Below, piece after piece: positions 44,772 through 55,871 of a stretch of DNA of 64,000 nucleotides. Source of the DNA: Desulfovibrio piger (lineage in GTDB: Bacteria; Desulfobacterota; Desulfovibrionia; Desulfovibrionales; Desulfovibrionaceae); contig NZ_OX636706.1 in NCBI RefSeq assembly GCF_951793255.1, positions 1,649,001 to 1,713,000 of the forward strand, given 5' to 3'. How positions within the stretch are numbered: the first letter of the stretch is position 1; each line of letters starts with the position of its first letter. Both the position numbers and the translations under genes were made by a program. The notes under the pieces were generated by a model. It saw nothing but the letters and a program-made list of their open reading frames with translations, ran no database searches and was not told the DNA's origin.

Positions 44772-44797
44772 AAAGCCGGGCAACAGCCTGGCTTTTT
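44772..44797 (+). terminator. Intrinsic terminator after the GT2 gene
   Basis: A 9-bp stem with one G-T pair (44772-44780 with 44787-44795), five T at its end. Confidence 0.78.
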
Positions 44798-44886
44798 CTG
44801 TTATGGGCTTTAGCCTGTTGAGCGCCTGACAGGCGCGAAACAAAAAACCACCCGCTATGCGGGTGGAGACAATACATTATACACAC

Positions 44887-44952
44887 AAAAACACCTTTCC
44901 GCTACGATGAAGTTGTTCAAGCCCATCGCAACATTAACGGAAAGGTGTTTTT
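44887..44952 (+). promoter_or_regulatory. Long stem sequestering the tnpA ribosome site
   Basis: A perfect 15-bp inverted repeat (44887-44901 with 44938-44952) whose right arm contains the AGGTG just before the tnpA ATG at 44956. In IS200 such stems hide the ribosome site and block read-through transcription. Confidence 0.75.
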
Positions 44953-44955
44953 GTT

Positions 44956-45411
44956 ATGGGAACCAAGGCTCATAGCCTAGCGCATACGAAATGGTTGTGC
45001 AAGTATCATATCGTCTTTACTCCAAAATATAGAAGAAAAATAATCTTCGCACAGCTCCGTGAAAGTATAAAAGAAATTCTGCAATGCCTCTGCAAATATA
45101 AAGGGGTTGAGATTCTGGAAGGGCATCTGATGCCGGATCATGTCCACATGCTGGTGTCCATTCCTCCTAAAATCAGTGTGGCAAATTTCATGGGCTACCT
45201 GAAAGGGAAAAGTTCGTTGATGATATTCGATAAGCACGCAAACCTTAAATATAAGTTTGGCAACAGAAAATTTTGGGCCGAAGGATATTATGTCAGTACG
45301 GTGGGGCTTAATGAGGCAACGATCAAAAAATATATCCAGGATCAGGAACGTCACGACATTATGAGAGACAAGCTGACATCACGCGAATATCAAGACCCCT
45401 TTAAGGGGTAG
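44956..45411 (+). CDS. tnpA: IS200-family TnpA transposase
   Basis: 151 residues. The Y1 HUH enzyme has KYHIVFTPKYRRK near the N-terminus, HUH in MPDHVHMLVS and the catalytic Tyr in TIKKYIQDQ. It is clearly different from the two tandem IS200-like copies in the same window. The protein is complete. A candidate ribosome site is locked in the upstream stem. Confidence 0.93.
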   Translation: MGTKAHSLAHTKWLCKYHIVFTPKYRRKIIFAQLRESIKEILQCLCKYKGVEILEGHLMPDHVHMLVSIPPKISVANFMGYLKGKSSLMIFDKHANLKYKFGNRKFWAEGYYVSTVGLNEATIKKYIQDQERHDIMRDKLTSREYQDPFKG

Positions 45412-45583
45412 CCAAGGCGGCAAGGGCACTGGGCTTGAACAGCGTGAAAGCCAGCGTCTTTAGGCGCAGCCGGTAACAGGCCCTTACAGGGCCAGAGCAA
45501 ACCACCCGCTTTGCGGGTGGTTCTGATTTGGCAGCAGTACTGGAAAGGTAGCCGCAATACGGCAGGGACGTTTCTCTGCCCGG

Positions 45584-45964
45584 TCAGCTGAGGGCCTTGC
45601 GCTTCATGATGTAGTTCCAGATCATGACCACGCCCGTGGCCACGACCTTGGCCAGCATGTAGTGCAGGGCCAGCTTGTCCACCAGCAGCCACATGCAGAC
45701 CTGGTTGATGCCCAGACCGGCCAGGCTCGATCCCACGAAGACCACCTGCCGGGCAAAGCTGCGTGCCGCCTGATGGAAGACGAAGAACACGCAAAGGTAG
45801 TAATTGACGATGACGGCCACGATGAAGGCCCAGGCGGACGACCAGAGGTAATGGACGTCCAGCACGCTGGTCAGCAGGAACAGCAGGCCGTAGTCCACCA
45901 GAAAGGTCAGACCGCCCACGATGCAGAAGCGGAAAAATTCCGCGCCACGGCTGGCAAGGGACAT
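45584..45964 (-). CDS. gtrA: GtrA-family membrane protein
   Basis: 126 residues from the ATG at 45964 (AAAGGAG 5 bases upstream). Four membrane spans with FCIVGGLTFLVDYGLLFLL and NYYLCVFFVF, the GtrA/DPMS1 pattern. GtrA proteins are thought to flip polyprenyl-linked sugars across the inner membrane. It faces the GT2 gene across the IS200 element, so GT2, GT-C-like and GtrA could form a three-part sugar-transfer system. Confidence 0.85.
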   Translation of the reverse strand: MSLASRGAEFFRFCIVGGLTFLVDYGLLFLLTSVLDVHYLWSSAWAFIVAVIVNYYLCVFFVFHQAARSFARQVVFVGSSLAGLGINQVCMWLLVDKLALHYMLAKVVATGVVMIWNYIMKRKALS

Positions 45965-46281
45965 AAAGACTCCTTTGGGATTGGGCTGCCCTGACTTAGC
46001 CTGTTCCCCGCCGGGGCGCAAGCCGGATGGGCAGGTATGCGGCAAAGGGGCGAGGGCTGACCGCTACGCTACATGCGCGACAGGGCACGGCATGCACGCC
46101 GGTAGGGCGGAGCAATATGCCGGAACGCGGAGTGCGCCGCGAACTGTCGGACATCACACGCCGCACGACGCGCAGCGCGGAGGGGAGGGCACTCCCGTCC
46201 GCGCTGCTTCTTGCTCCGTCGTCCCCTGTAACCGGGGCGATGTTTTCTGGTCTTGCGTACGGTTTGTGAACGCCAATGTCG
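45965..46281. other. Region between gtrA and the SbcC-like gene
   Basis: 317 bases. The main feature is a strong compound hairpin at 46172-46207 (GCAGCGCGGA pairing with TCCGCGCTGC, with an inner GGGAG/CTCCC) without a T tract; it may end the minus-strand nuclease operon. The gtrA promoter should be here but was not recognised. Confidence 0.45.
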
Positions 46282-49200
46282 TCAGGGACGTAGGGGGACT
46301 TCTTCAGCTCCCTCCGGCCCGGCGGGGCGGAGCTGCCCCTTGTCCAGCAGGAAGAGGGGGGCGGAGGGCTGGACCTCCCGCAGCAGGGCCGCCGTATGGG
46401 GATGGCAGGTGAAGAAGAGGATCTGCTGCCGGGGGCCGTATCTTCCCAGGCTGAGGTCCCCCAGGATACGGGCCGTGCGCCGTGCCCGGCCGGGATCGAA
46501 GTCCACCAGCACATCGTCCATGATGACCGGCAGGGGGCTGGCCTGCGCCGCGTGATCCTGGATGTAGGCCAGACGCAGGGCCAGATAAAGCTGCTCCTGG
46601 GTGCCCCGGCTCAGCTGCTCCGGGCTGACGGGCTCGCCCTGCGGCGGCATGACCCGCAGGCTGGAATCGCCCACGACGGCGCCCACGTCCTGCCATGCAC
46701 CGGCGGTGATGTCCCGGAATATGGCCGCGGCCCGGCGGATGACACGGGGCTGGCGTTCCTTCTCAAAGGCCAGTTTTGCCCGGTGGAGCAGAGCATGGGC
46801 CAGACGCAGGCGGCACCAGGCACGGGCCTGCCGTTGCAGCTCTTCCCGCTGGTCGGCTTCCTGCTGCAACAGGTCGGCCAGGGTCCCGTCCTGCCGCATG
46901 GCCTCCACGCGCACGCCCAGAGCGGCGACTTCTTCCGCCAGCGTGTCCTCTTCCTGACGCAATCCTTCCAGAAGATGCTGCTGCCCTGCGCAGACCTGTT
47001 CCTCTTCCTCCCGGGCCTCTTCCCGGAAAGAAGCCAAAAACGCTTCCAGCGGCTGCGTCCCGGCCACCAGGCGCAGGCTGTCTTCCAGCAGCAGGCGACG
47101 CTGCTCCGTCCGGTGCCGTTCTTCCAGCAGGGCGGCCGTTTGCAAAAAATCCCCGTCGTCCCGGGCTCCGCCCTGATGCAGCAGGGCCGCCAGATCGGTA
47201 CGGATGTTGTCCAGATCGCTTGCCGCACGGCGGCAGGCCGTTTCCTGCTCATCCAGCAGCTGGCGCAGGCGGGCCTGCTCTGCGGCACGGTGGCGGGCGT
47301 CCTCCGCCGCCTCGCCCAGCATTTCCAGATGCCGGAGCCAGTCGGCATCCTGCGGCGGTACGGGGCGTCCCGTCTCTTCCAGCAGGGCGGCCAGCGGTGC
47401 CCGCAGGGCTTCTGTTTCGCCGTGCAGACGTTGCAGGCGCGAATCTTCCTGTTGCAGCTCTTCTTCGAGGCGCAAACAGCTCTCCATCCCGTCCAGGGCC
47501 GCGTGGACGGTCCCCGGCGTCAGGTCTTCCGGCAGGCCCAGCGAATGCAGGCCACCGGTCCAGGCGGTCCGGGCCGTCTCCAGCCGGAGGGCCGCTTCCT
47601 GCGTGCGGCAACGGCTGTCCTCCAGTACCTTGCGGCAGCGTTCCAGCAGCCCGGCACTGGTCGCGGCCTCGGCAGCGGCCTGCGAATGTCCGGCACGGGC
47701 CTCTTCCGCTTCCCGGCAAAGGGCAAGGCCGCGGCGGACAGCCTCCGGCAGGCTGGGGCAGGCGGCATCGGGAGGGAGCAGGGCCAGCAGGTCGCGCAAG
47801 GCCTGTTCCGTCTGTTGCAGGGAAGAGGTCGCATGCCCGGCATCGTCCCCGGCTGCGCGCAGTGCCTCCGCCAGTGTGGCGGCGGAGGCTGCCCGCTCGA
47901 AAAGCAGCCCTGCCGCTGCCGGGGCAAAGGCCGTCGCCGTGGCTGCGGGCAGCATGGCCTGCCAGCGGTTCTCCCCGTCCTGTATGGCGGCAAGGAGTTC
48001 CTGCTCCTGCTCGGCCAGTCGGGCCAGCGTTTGCCTGACGCGCCTCAATTCCTGCCGCAGGCTGTCGTGTTCCTGCAGGAGCTGATCCAGCTGACGGCGC
48101 GCGGCCTGCTGTTTTTCCAGACAGCTTTCCAGTTCATCGGCATCCGGGATGTCGTTGTTCATGGTGCGCGGCAGGGGCAGACGGGCAAGGCGGTGCTGCT
48201 GTTCCCGCAGGCGTCCTGTGCTTTCTTCCAGCAGCTGCCGGATGCGCGCCGCTTCTTCCCGGCGATGGCGTTCCGCCTTCCCGGCATGGGGCAGGCCGCC
48301 TGCCAGCAGGGCAAGACCGCAGACCGCTGCCAGCCCGCCTGCCCAGGGCGAGGCCGCCAGCCCGGGCCAGGGGAGCAGCTCCGGGGCCCACTGTCCGGCC
48401 AGCAGAAGGACCAGACCGGGGAGCAGGAGCACGATGCCCATGCAGAGCAGGGGCAGGCTGCCGCCTGTCAGAGGACGCTCCAGCTGTTGGGCCTGTTGTG
48501 AAAGCCCTTCCTGCCGGACCGTCTCGGCGGCGATCCCGGAGCGGAGCGTACGGCAATGCCGCACGGCGGCAGCAAAACGATCCAGGGCTTCCTGCTCCAG
48601 GGCCGGATGCCGGTCGATGGCCTGGACAAGGGCCGTCTCGCGCTGTTGCAGCTTGTCCTGCTCCTGCCGTGCGTGGTCCTGCTGTTCCCGCAGGCTGCGC
48701 AAGCGCTCTGTCAGATGGTCGAGGCGGGAGGCCAGCGAGAGGGCCTCGTCCCTGTGGCGGAGCAGCCGCTCCGGCCCGGCAAGGTCGTTTTCGTCCAGGC
48801 GCAGCGGCGCGCAGGCGCGTGAAAAGGCTTCCCGGGCCCGTTGCTGCCGTCGCTGCCAGCGGGGGAGGTCCCCCTGTTTTTCCTGCCAGTTTTCCAGAAG
48901 GCGTTGCAGGTGGCGTTGTTGGCCGCCGTCCAGAGGCGGCTGGCGGTCGGGCAGGGCCTCCAGACGTTGCAGGTGTGCCTGGTGGGTCTCCTCAGCCTGT
49001 GCCAGCGCGGCGGCAGCCTCGTCTTCCCGCTGGCGGGCCATCTGGAGGGCCGTCGTACAGGTCGCCAGTGTGGCGGCCTGCCGTTCCACTTCCTCCCGGC
49101 CGAAGACAGAGCGGTCCGTGGCACGGATGCGGGCGCAATCCCAGTCAGGGCCCAGACGGGAAAGTTCTTCCTGCATACGGCGGGCGATCTGTTCCTTGCG

Positions 49201-50232
49201 CAGACGCGCCAGCGGCAGGTCGGTCAGGGCTTGCCGGTAGGTGGAGGTCTGTTCCGTCAGGACGCGCAGACGGGGCAGGGCCGCCACAAGGGCCTGATCC
49301 GGGCACAGCTCCCGGAGCTGTTCGCGTGTGCGCGCGCACTGTTCCCGAAGGCCCTGCAGGGCATGCCGGCCCTCCTCCTCCCGTTCGCGCAGACGGGCCA
49401 GACGCTCGCGCCCCTGCGGCGGGAAATCCTGCGGCAGGCCGGAAAGACGCTCCAGCCGCATCCCCAGCAGATGCCACTCCCGCCACTGCTCCCAGACCGA
49501 GAGGCGCCGTTCCGTACGGCGCAGGGCGGTCTCCAGCTCCGTCTTGCGGCGGCGGAGGTCTTCGAGATCCTGCTTGCGCTGCTGCCACTGGGCGCACAGG
49601 GCGTCGTAGCTGCCGCTCCGGGCATCGGCCTGACGGATGCGGGCCCGCAGCTCCTGCCAGCAGCCTGCCTGGACGTTGAGGGGCAGCTTGCGTCCTTGCG
49701 GGCGATAAATGGCGTCGGCCTGCTGTTGCAGGGCGCGCAGCACATCGGCCGGGGAACGCAGGCCCGTGCCGAAGCTGGCCCCGTAGAGGGCATGGCGCAC
49801 GGCCTCGTCGTCCAGGCTCTCGAAGCGCTGCAATTCCCCCAGACTGAAGCCGAAAACATTGCTGTAGACCTGACGGTCGATGCCCCGGAAGAGCTGCTCC
49901 AGCAGGCTTTCCGGCACAGGGGCCCCGTCGGGGCCGGTGAGCTGCAAACGGCCGCTGCCCGGGCCGGGGCGGCGATGCAGATGCAGCAGGCCGTGGAGGC
50001 CGCTTTCCAGCGTCAGGCTGCCCCCGGCCTGTCCGCCGCGCAGGGGCTGGCCGGCCTGACGTTCCTTGCGCCCGGAGGGATAGCCGGTGAGCATGGCCCG
50101 CAGGAAGGCCAGACAGGTGGATTTGCCGGCTTCGTTGTCGCCCAGAAAAATGTTGATGCCCGGGCCGAGGTCCTCGGCGCCCGTTTGGGCAAGGATGCCG
50201 AAACCGTCTGCATGGAACGAGAGCAGGCGCAT
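46282..50232 (-). CDS. SbcC/YhaN-like SMC-type ATPase with internal membrane hairpin
   Basis: 1316 residues. Walker A GDNEAGKST is at 31-39 and FGFSLGELQRF near 125. Long coiled-coil arms follow, with Leu/Arg/Glu/Gln-rich helices. The C-terminus has the ABC signature LSRGTQEQLYLAL and Walker B VIMDDVLVDFD. In the middle of the coiled coils (about 615-675) are two hydrophobic spans (MGIVLLLPGLVLLLAG and GGLAAVCGLALLAGG), as in Bacillus YhaN. The ATG shares a base with the TGA of the nuclease gene, so the two are coupled. It probably drives DNA end processing at the membrane. Confidence 0.85.
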   Translation of the reverse strand: MRLLSFHADGFGILAQTGAEDLGPGINIFLGDNEAGKSTCLAFLRAMLTGYPSGRKERQAGQPLRGGQAGGSLTLESGLHGLLHLHRRPGPGSGRLQLTGPDGAPVPESLLEQLFRGIDRQVYSNVFGFSLGELQRFESLDDEAVRHALYGASFGTGLRSPADVLRALQQQADAIYRPQGRKLPLNVQAGCWQELRARIRQADARSGSYDALCAQWQQRKQDLEDLRRRKTELETALRRTERRLSVWEQWREWHLLGMRLERLSGLPQDFPPQGRERLARLREREEEGRHALQGLREQCARTREQLRELCPDQALVAALPRLRVLTEQTSTYRQALTDLPLARLRKEQIARRMQEELSRLGPDWDCARIRATDRSVFGREEVERQAATLATCTTALQMARQREDEAAAALAQAEETHQAHLQRLEALPDRQPPLDGGQQRHLQRLLENWQEKQGDLPRWQRRQQRAREAFSRACAPLRLDENDLAGPERLLRHRDEALSLASRLDHLTERLRSLREQQDHARQEQDKLQQRETALVQAIDRHPALEQEALDRFAAAVRHCRTLRSGIAAETVRQEGLSQQAQQLERPLTGGSLPLLCMGIVLLLPGLVLLLAGQWAPELLPWPGLAASPWAGGLAAVCGLALLAGGLPHAGKAERHRREEAARIRQLLEESTGRLREQQHRLARLPLPRTMNNDIPDADELESCLEKQQAARRQLDQLLQEHDSLRQELRRVRQTLARLAEQEQELLAAIQDGENRWQAMLPAATATAFAPAAAGLLFERAASAATLAEALRAAGDDAGHATSSLQQTEQALRDLLALLPPDAACPSLPEAVRRGLALCREAEEARAGHSQAAAEAATSAGLLERCRKVLEDSRCRTQEAALRLETARTAWTGGLHSLGLPEDLTPGTVHAALDGMESCLRLEEELQQEDSRLQRLHGETEALRAPLAALLEETGRPVPPQDADWLRHLEMLGEAAEDARHRAAEQARLRQLLDEQETACRRAASDLDNIRTDLAALLHQGGARDDGDFLQTAALLEERHRTEQRRLLLEDSLRLVAGTQPLEAFLASFREEAREEEEQVCAGQQHLLEGLRQEEDTLAEEVAALGVRVEAMRQDGTLADLLQQEADQREELQRQARAWCRLRLAHALLHRAKLAFEKERQPRVIRRAAAIFRDITAGAWQDVGAVVGDSSLRVMPPQGEPVSPEQLSRGTQEQLYLALRLAYIQDHAAQASPLPVIMDDVLVDFDPGRARRTARILGDLSLGRYGPRQQILFFTCHPHTAALLREVQPSAPLFLLDKGQLRPAGPEGAEEVPLRP

Positions 50233-51503
50233 CACTTCCCCTCCAGCATGTCCAGGCAGAGATAGCGGGCTTCGTCCAGCAGGTCCTGGAGATCTTCCCC
50301 TTCCGGCATGTCGAGCATCCCGGCGGGGCAGTGCCGGAACAGGGGCGCCAGCTCTTCTTCGGCAAAGGCGGCCAGCGCTTCGGGCTGCTGCTCGAGCCCT
50401 TCCGCCAGACGCAGGGCCTCGCCCAGCAGATCCTGGCGTTGCAGGCAGGCGGCCATATCCACAGCGGGGGCCGTCTCCACACACAGATCCTTGATATGGA
50501 CAGGCAGAGGCAGGGGAGCCTGATGAAGGCGCTCCCGCAGGTCGCGGCAGGTCTCCGGGCGGCGCAGCAGGCTGTCCAGCGGGGTGCGCCCCTGCAGGCA
50601 CAGGCGCACGACCATGAGCGTGCAGGATGCGTCAGCCTTTTCCGTGACCGTGGTCAGGGCCTCCAGCAACCTGTCCTCTACGGCGTCGAGCTGTTCCACG
50701 GCGTCCAGACCGATGACCGGACGCTGCCATTGTACCGGCCCCAGCGGCAGGAACTCTTCCCGGCAGGAGAAAGCACCGTCGCAGGCCTCGGCAGTGACCA
50801 GCAGACAGCCGCGCGGGCCGCCTTCATTGATGTGGAGTCCCTGGGCATTGCCGGGATAGGCGATGAAGGGATGGCGCGCCAGAATGCGGCGTTCGTGCAC
50901 ATGGCCCAGGGCCCAGGCATCCAGACCGGCGGCGCGCAGATCGTCCAGCGAGCAGGGGGCGTACCTGTCCTGCGTGGGGCTGCCTTCCACGCTGCAATGC
51001 AGCACGCCCAGCTGGAAGCAATCCGTCTCCGGCTGGCGGTGGAAGAGGAGGGCCAGGTTGCGGGCCTCCCTGATGCGGGCATGGCTGATGCCGTGGATCA
51101 CGGCAAGGGGAGCCCCGTCCCGGTACAGCACATGCTGTTCGGGCTCCGGGCCGAAGATGGTCACGTTGTCGGGCCAGTCCACGGTCTTCAGCCGCGAGTC
51201 CAGCGGGTCATGGTTGCCGTGGGCCCAGAAGACCGGGATGCCGCAGGCCTGCAGGCGCACACAGCCGTCGCGCAGGGCCAGCTGGGCTTTGACGCTGTGC
51301 TCTTCCTGGTTGTAGATGTCCCCGGCCAGGACGAGAAAGTCCGGCCGCAGGCGCTCGCACTGGTCGAACAGGCGTTGCAGTGCCGTGAAGGTGGCGTCGC
51401 GCAGCTGCGCTTGCAGGGCCTCTCCGGCATCGGTACGGCTCAGGCCCAGGAAGGGGGTGTCCAGATGCAGGTCGGCGGCATGGATGTATCGGAGGCTGTT
51501 CAT
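50232..51503 (-). CDS. YhaO/SbcD-like Mre11-family nuclease
   Basis: 423 residues. It is a calcineurin-like phosphoesterase with HAADLHLDTPF (8-18), LAGDIYN, AHGNHDPLDS and ALGHVHER, giving the full two-metal set of Mre11 nucleases. The C-terminal 140 residues are helical and acidic, a probable partner-binding region. It pairs with the ATPase downstream in the same way as YhaO-YhaN or SbcD-SbcC. AAGGA lies 6 bases before the ATG. It is divergent from the MurG-like gene. Confidence 0.92.
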   Translation of the reverse strand: MNSLRYIHAADLHLDTPFLGLSRTDAGEALQAQLRDATFTALQRLFDQCERLRPDFLVLAGDIYNQEEHSVKAQLALRDGCVRLQACGIPVFWAHGNHDPLDSRLKTVDWPDNVTIFGPEPEQHVLYRDGAPLAVIHGISHARIREARNLALLFHRQPETDCFQLGVLHCSVEGSPTQDRYAPCSLDDLRAAGLDAWALGHVHERRILARHPFIAYPGNAQGLHINEGGPRGCLLVTAEACDGAFSCREEFLPLGPVQWQRPVIGLDAVEQLDAVEDRLLEALTTVTEKADASCTLMVVRLCLQGRTPLDSLLRRPETCRDLRERLHQAPLPLPVHIKDLCVETAPAVDMAACLQRQDLLGEALRLAEGLEQQPEALAAFAEEELAPLFRHCPAGMLDMPEGEDLQDLLDEARYLCLDMLEGK

Positions 51504-51587
51504 GGCGTGTCCTTGGCGTGGGCTCCTCCGGCAGAGATATGTTTTTTCCGGCAGCAGGACAAGTTGCGCGCGTGGAGGCGTGCGCGG

Positions 51588-51616
51588 TTGACGCTGTCAA
51601 AGCCCGTTGGTATGAC
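51588..51616 (+). promoter_or_regulatory. Sigma-70 promoter for the GT28-like gene
   Basis: TTGACG (51588-51593), 17-base spacer, TATGAC (51611-51616), 26 bases before the ATG. Confidence 0.65.
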
Positions 51617-51642
51617 TAGCGTTTATACCACAGGGGGAAAGA

Positions 51643-52728
51643 ATGGCGCGAATCCTTTACGGCATCCACGGGACAGGGCATGGCCATGCCATGCGCGGGC
51701 TGACCATCGCCCGCCGTCTGGGCGCACACGAATTTCTGTTCGTGGCCAATGACGACGCCCCCAAGATACTGGAGCCCGAATTCCGGGTGCACCGCATCCC
51801 CAATCTGGGCACGGTGTTCCGCAACTATCAGGTGGATGTGGGCGCTACGGTGCGCAAGGCCATCCCGCTGCTCTGGCACCGTCAGCGCTATGTGGATGAA
51901 GTGCTGCGCCTTATCGACCAGTTCAAGCCCGATGTCTGCATGACGGACCTGGAATATTTCGTGCCGCGTGCGGCCGAGAAGGCCGGGCTGCACTGCCTGA
52001 CCCTCGACCATCAGCACGTCATCACCTGCTGTCGCCACGGCTGGCTGCCGCCGCGCATGTGGTGGGATCACCTGCTGCAGGGCATAACGCCCCGCTACCT
52101 GTTCCGGCCCACGGAGCAGAACCTGCTGGTCTCCTTCTATGCGCCGCCGGTGCAGCCCCGCTACCACGCCCGCGTGGTACCCCCCATCCTGCGCGAAAGC
52201 GTGCTGCGCCTCAATCCCCGTGATGACGGCCATGTGGTGGTCTACCAGAGCAATTCCACGCACCGCAAGCTGGTGGACTTTTTGCTCCAGGCCACGGACC
52301 GCCCCTGCTATGTCTTCGGCTATGACCGGACGGAAGGCCGCGAGGGCAACGTCATCTTCATGAAGAAGAGCGAAGAGGGGTTCCTCAAGCTGCTGGAAGG
52401 CTGTTCCTACGTCATCCAGGGCGGCGGCCATACCCTGATGACCGAGGCCCTGCACTTGGGCAAGCCCATCCTGAGCCTGCCGCTCAAGGCCATGGTGGAA
52501 CAGTGTTTCAACGCCCTGTACCTCGAACGTCTGAACTACGGCATGCAGGCCGACATGATGACCCTGGAGCCCGCCTTGCTGCGCCGCTTCGAGGAACGCC
52601 TGCCCGAGTTCCGGGCCTCCATCGCGCGCGGGCATTTCTGCGGCAACGATCTGGTCTTCGGCCTGGTGGATACCTTCATCCGCACCGGTACCCTGCCGGT
52701 ATCGGGCACGCCGAAGGTGGTGGAGTAG
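51643..52728 (+). CDS. MurG/GT28-like glycosyltransferase
   Basis: 361 residues from the ATG at 51643 (GGGGGAAAG upstream). The two-Rossmann layout has the glycine-rich N-terminal loop YGIHGTGHGHAMRGL and the C-terminal donor-site segment YVIQGGGHTLMTEALHLGKP. It resembles the uncharacterised MJ1255/VC2487 group rather than MurG itself. Acceptor and donor are unknown. It has its own promoter and terminator. Confidence 0.82.
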   Translation: MARILYGIHGTGHGHAMRGLTIARRLGAHEFLFVANDDAPKILEPEFRVHRIPNLGTVFRNYQVDVGATVRKAIPLLWHRQRYVDEVLRLIDQFKPDVCMTDLEYFVPRAAEKAGLHCLTLDHQHVITCCRHGWLPPRMWWDHLLQGITPRYLFRPTEQNLLVSFYAPPVQPRYHARVVPPILRESVLRLNPRDDGHVVVYQSNSTHRKLVDFLLQATDRPCYVFGYDRTEGREGNVIFMKKSEEGFLKLLEGCSYVIQGGGHTLMTEALHLGKPILSLPLKAMVEQCFNALYLERLNYGMQADMMTLEPALLRRFEERLPEFRASIARGHFCGNDLVFGLVDTFIRTGTLPVSGTPKVVE

Positions 52729-52780
52729 GAGAAAAAGCTCGCATCACGGCAGGGCTTCCATCCCTGTTTCCATGATAGCA

Positions 52781-52815
52781 AAACGCCTCTTCCGTCTCAT
52801 GCGGGAGAGGCGTTT
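52781..52815 (+). terminator. Terminator after the GT28-like gene
   Basis: A 10-bp stem (52781-52790 with 52806-52815), 15-base loop, TTT then CTGCG. Smaller hairpins (GCGTGG/CCACGC and GGGGAATG/CATTCCCC) follow up to 52863. Confidence 0.65.
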
Positions 52816-52878
52816 CTGCGTGGGGCGCTCCACGCGCAGGGGGAATGCTCTTTGTCATTCCCCTTGTCCGTATGTTCG

Positions 52879-52968
52879 CTCGGCATCCCCACGGGAGTGG
52901 GGAATACTGCCTTCGCCGGCAAGCTCATCGGCGCGTTCTCGGTTCATCCCCACGCATGTGGGGAATAC
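52879..52968 (+). CRISPR. Orphan two-repeat CRISPR remnant, type I-E-like
   Basis: A 29-base repeat at 52940-52968, with core ATCCCCACGCATGTGGGGAA, matches the palindromic I-E style. A degenerate copy at 52879-52907 shares CATCCCCAC and GTGGGGAATAC. They enclose one spacer of exactly 32 bases (52908-52939), the usual I-E spacer length. No third repeat is found after another 32 bases, and no cas genes are in the window. Confidence 0.72.
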
Positions 52969-53063
52969 TCTTCGACGAGATGCAAGAGATAACAAGCTGT
53001 CAGCGGGACGGCTGCATACTGCCGAACCAGGCCAAACTCGCTGCGATCTGCTCCACGAGCATC

Positions 53064-53105
53064 AAAAAAGGGAAGGAGCTTGCGCGCAAGGCGGCTCCTT
53101 CCCTT
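53064..53105 (-). terminator. Intrinsic terminator of the liv operon
   Basis: Perfect 12-bp stem (53068-53079 with 53094-53105), followed on the minus strand by TTTT. It lies 43 bases past the livF stop. Confidence 0.88.
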
Positions 53106-53147
53106 CCAACAATACCGCCCGGCAGGGCAGCTGGGATCCATTGATTT

Positions 53148-53844
53148 TTACATGCCCAGATAGGCGGAACGCACGTCCTCGCTCTTGAGCAGGTTCTCGG
53201 CGCTGTCGCTGGTGACGATACGGCCGTTCTCCATCACATAGCCGCGGTGGGCGATGCGCAGGGCCTGGTTGGCGTTCTGTTCCACCAGGAAGACCGTGGT
53301 GCCGTTGGCGTTGACGCGCTGGATGATCTGGAAGATCTGCTGGATGATGATGGGCGCAAGGCCCAGCGAGGGCTCGTCCAGCAGGAGCAGCTTGGGCCGG
53401 GCCATGAGGGCGCGGCTGATGGCCAGCATCTGCTGTTCGCCACCGGACAGGGTGCCGCCGGTCTGCTTGCGGCGCTGGGCCAGGATGGGGAAGAGGTCGA
53501 ACACATAGTCCATGTCTTCCTTGATGCCCTGCATGTCGTTGCGCAGGAAGGCGCCCAGGTCGAGGTTCTCGCGCACGCTCAGGTCGGGGAAGATGAGGCG
53601 GCCTTCGGGCACCTGCGAGATGCCCAGGCGGACGATCTCGTGCGGGGGCAGCTCGTGGATGGGCTCGCCGTTCCAGAGGATCTCGCCCTTGCGCGGCCGG
53701 TTGATGCCGCAGATGGTCATGAGCGTGGTGGACTTGCCGGCGCCGTTGGCACCGATGAGGGTCACGATCTCGCCGTCATCCACGCGCAGGGAAACGTCGC
53801 GCAGGGCCTGGATGTTGCCGTAGTAGGTATCAATGCCCTTGACT

Positions 53845-53852
<8 letters not shown>
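53148..53852 (-). CDS. livF: Branched-chain amino acid ABC transporter ATPase LivF
   Basis: 234 residues from the ATG at 53852. Walker A GANGAGKST (34-42), signature LSGGEQQML and Walker B LLLLDEPSLGL. EQNANQAL is the LivF-type switch region. It powers uptake of Leu, Ile and Val together with LivG. The start overlaps the end of livG by 8 bases. It is the last gene of livK-H-M-G-F. Confidence 0.95.
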
Positions 53853-55865
<2,013 letters not shown>

Positions 55866-55871
55866 GATTGG

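Larger units (their letters stand above)
44848..45522 (+). mobile_element. IS200-type element, single copy
   Basis: Bounded by matching hairpins CCACCCGC-TAT-GCGGGTGG (44848-44866) and AACCACCCGC-TTT-GCGGGTGGTT (45500-45522). The true ends lie a few bases to tens of bases outside and cannot be fixed; GGGCTTTAGCCT near 44808 may belong to the left end. It contains one tnpA with the typical 5' regulatory stem. The sequence is more AT-rich than its neighbours and separates the GT2 gene from gtrA. Confidence 0.82.

Noticed and set aside
44805-44820. GGGCTTTAGCCT near the IS200 element as a REP sequence
   Set aside because: It resembles the CTTTAG hairpins of the IS200-like copies, but only isolated examples are present. 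It may be the element's left end.
50233-50601. Longer N-terminus for the SbcC-like ATPase
   Set aside because: The extra residues overlap the nuclease gene and are Pro/Gly/Ala-rich shadow sequence. The ATG at 50232 begins MRLLSFHADGFG, as expected for the family.
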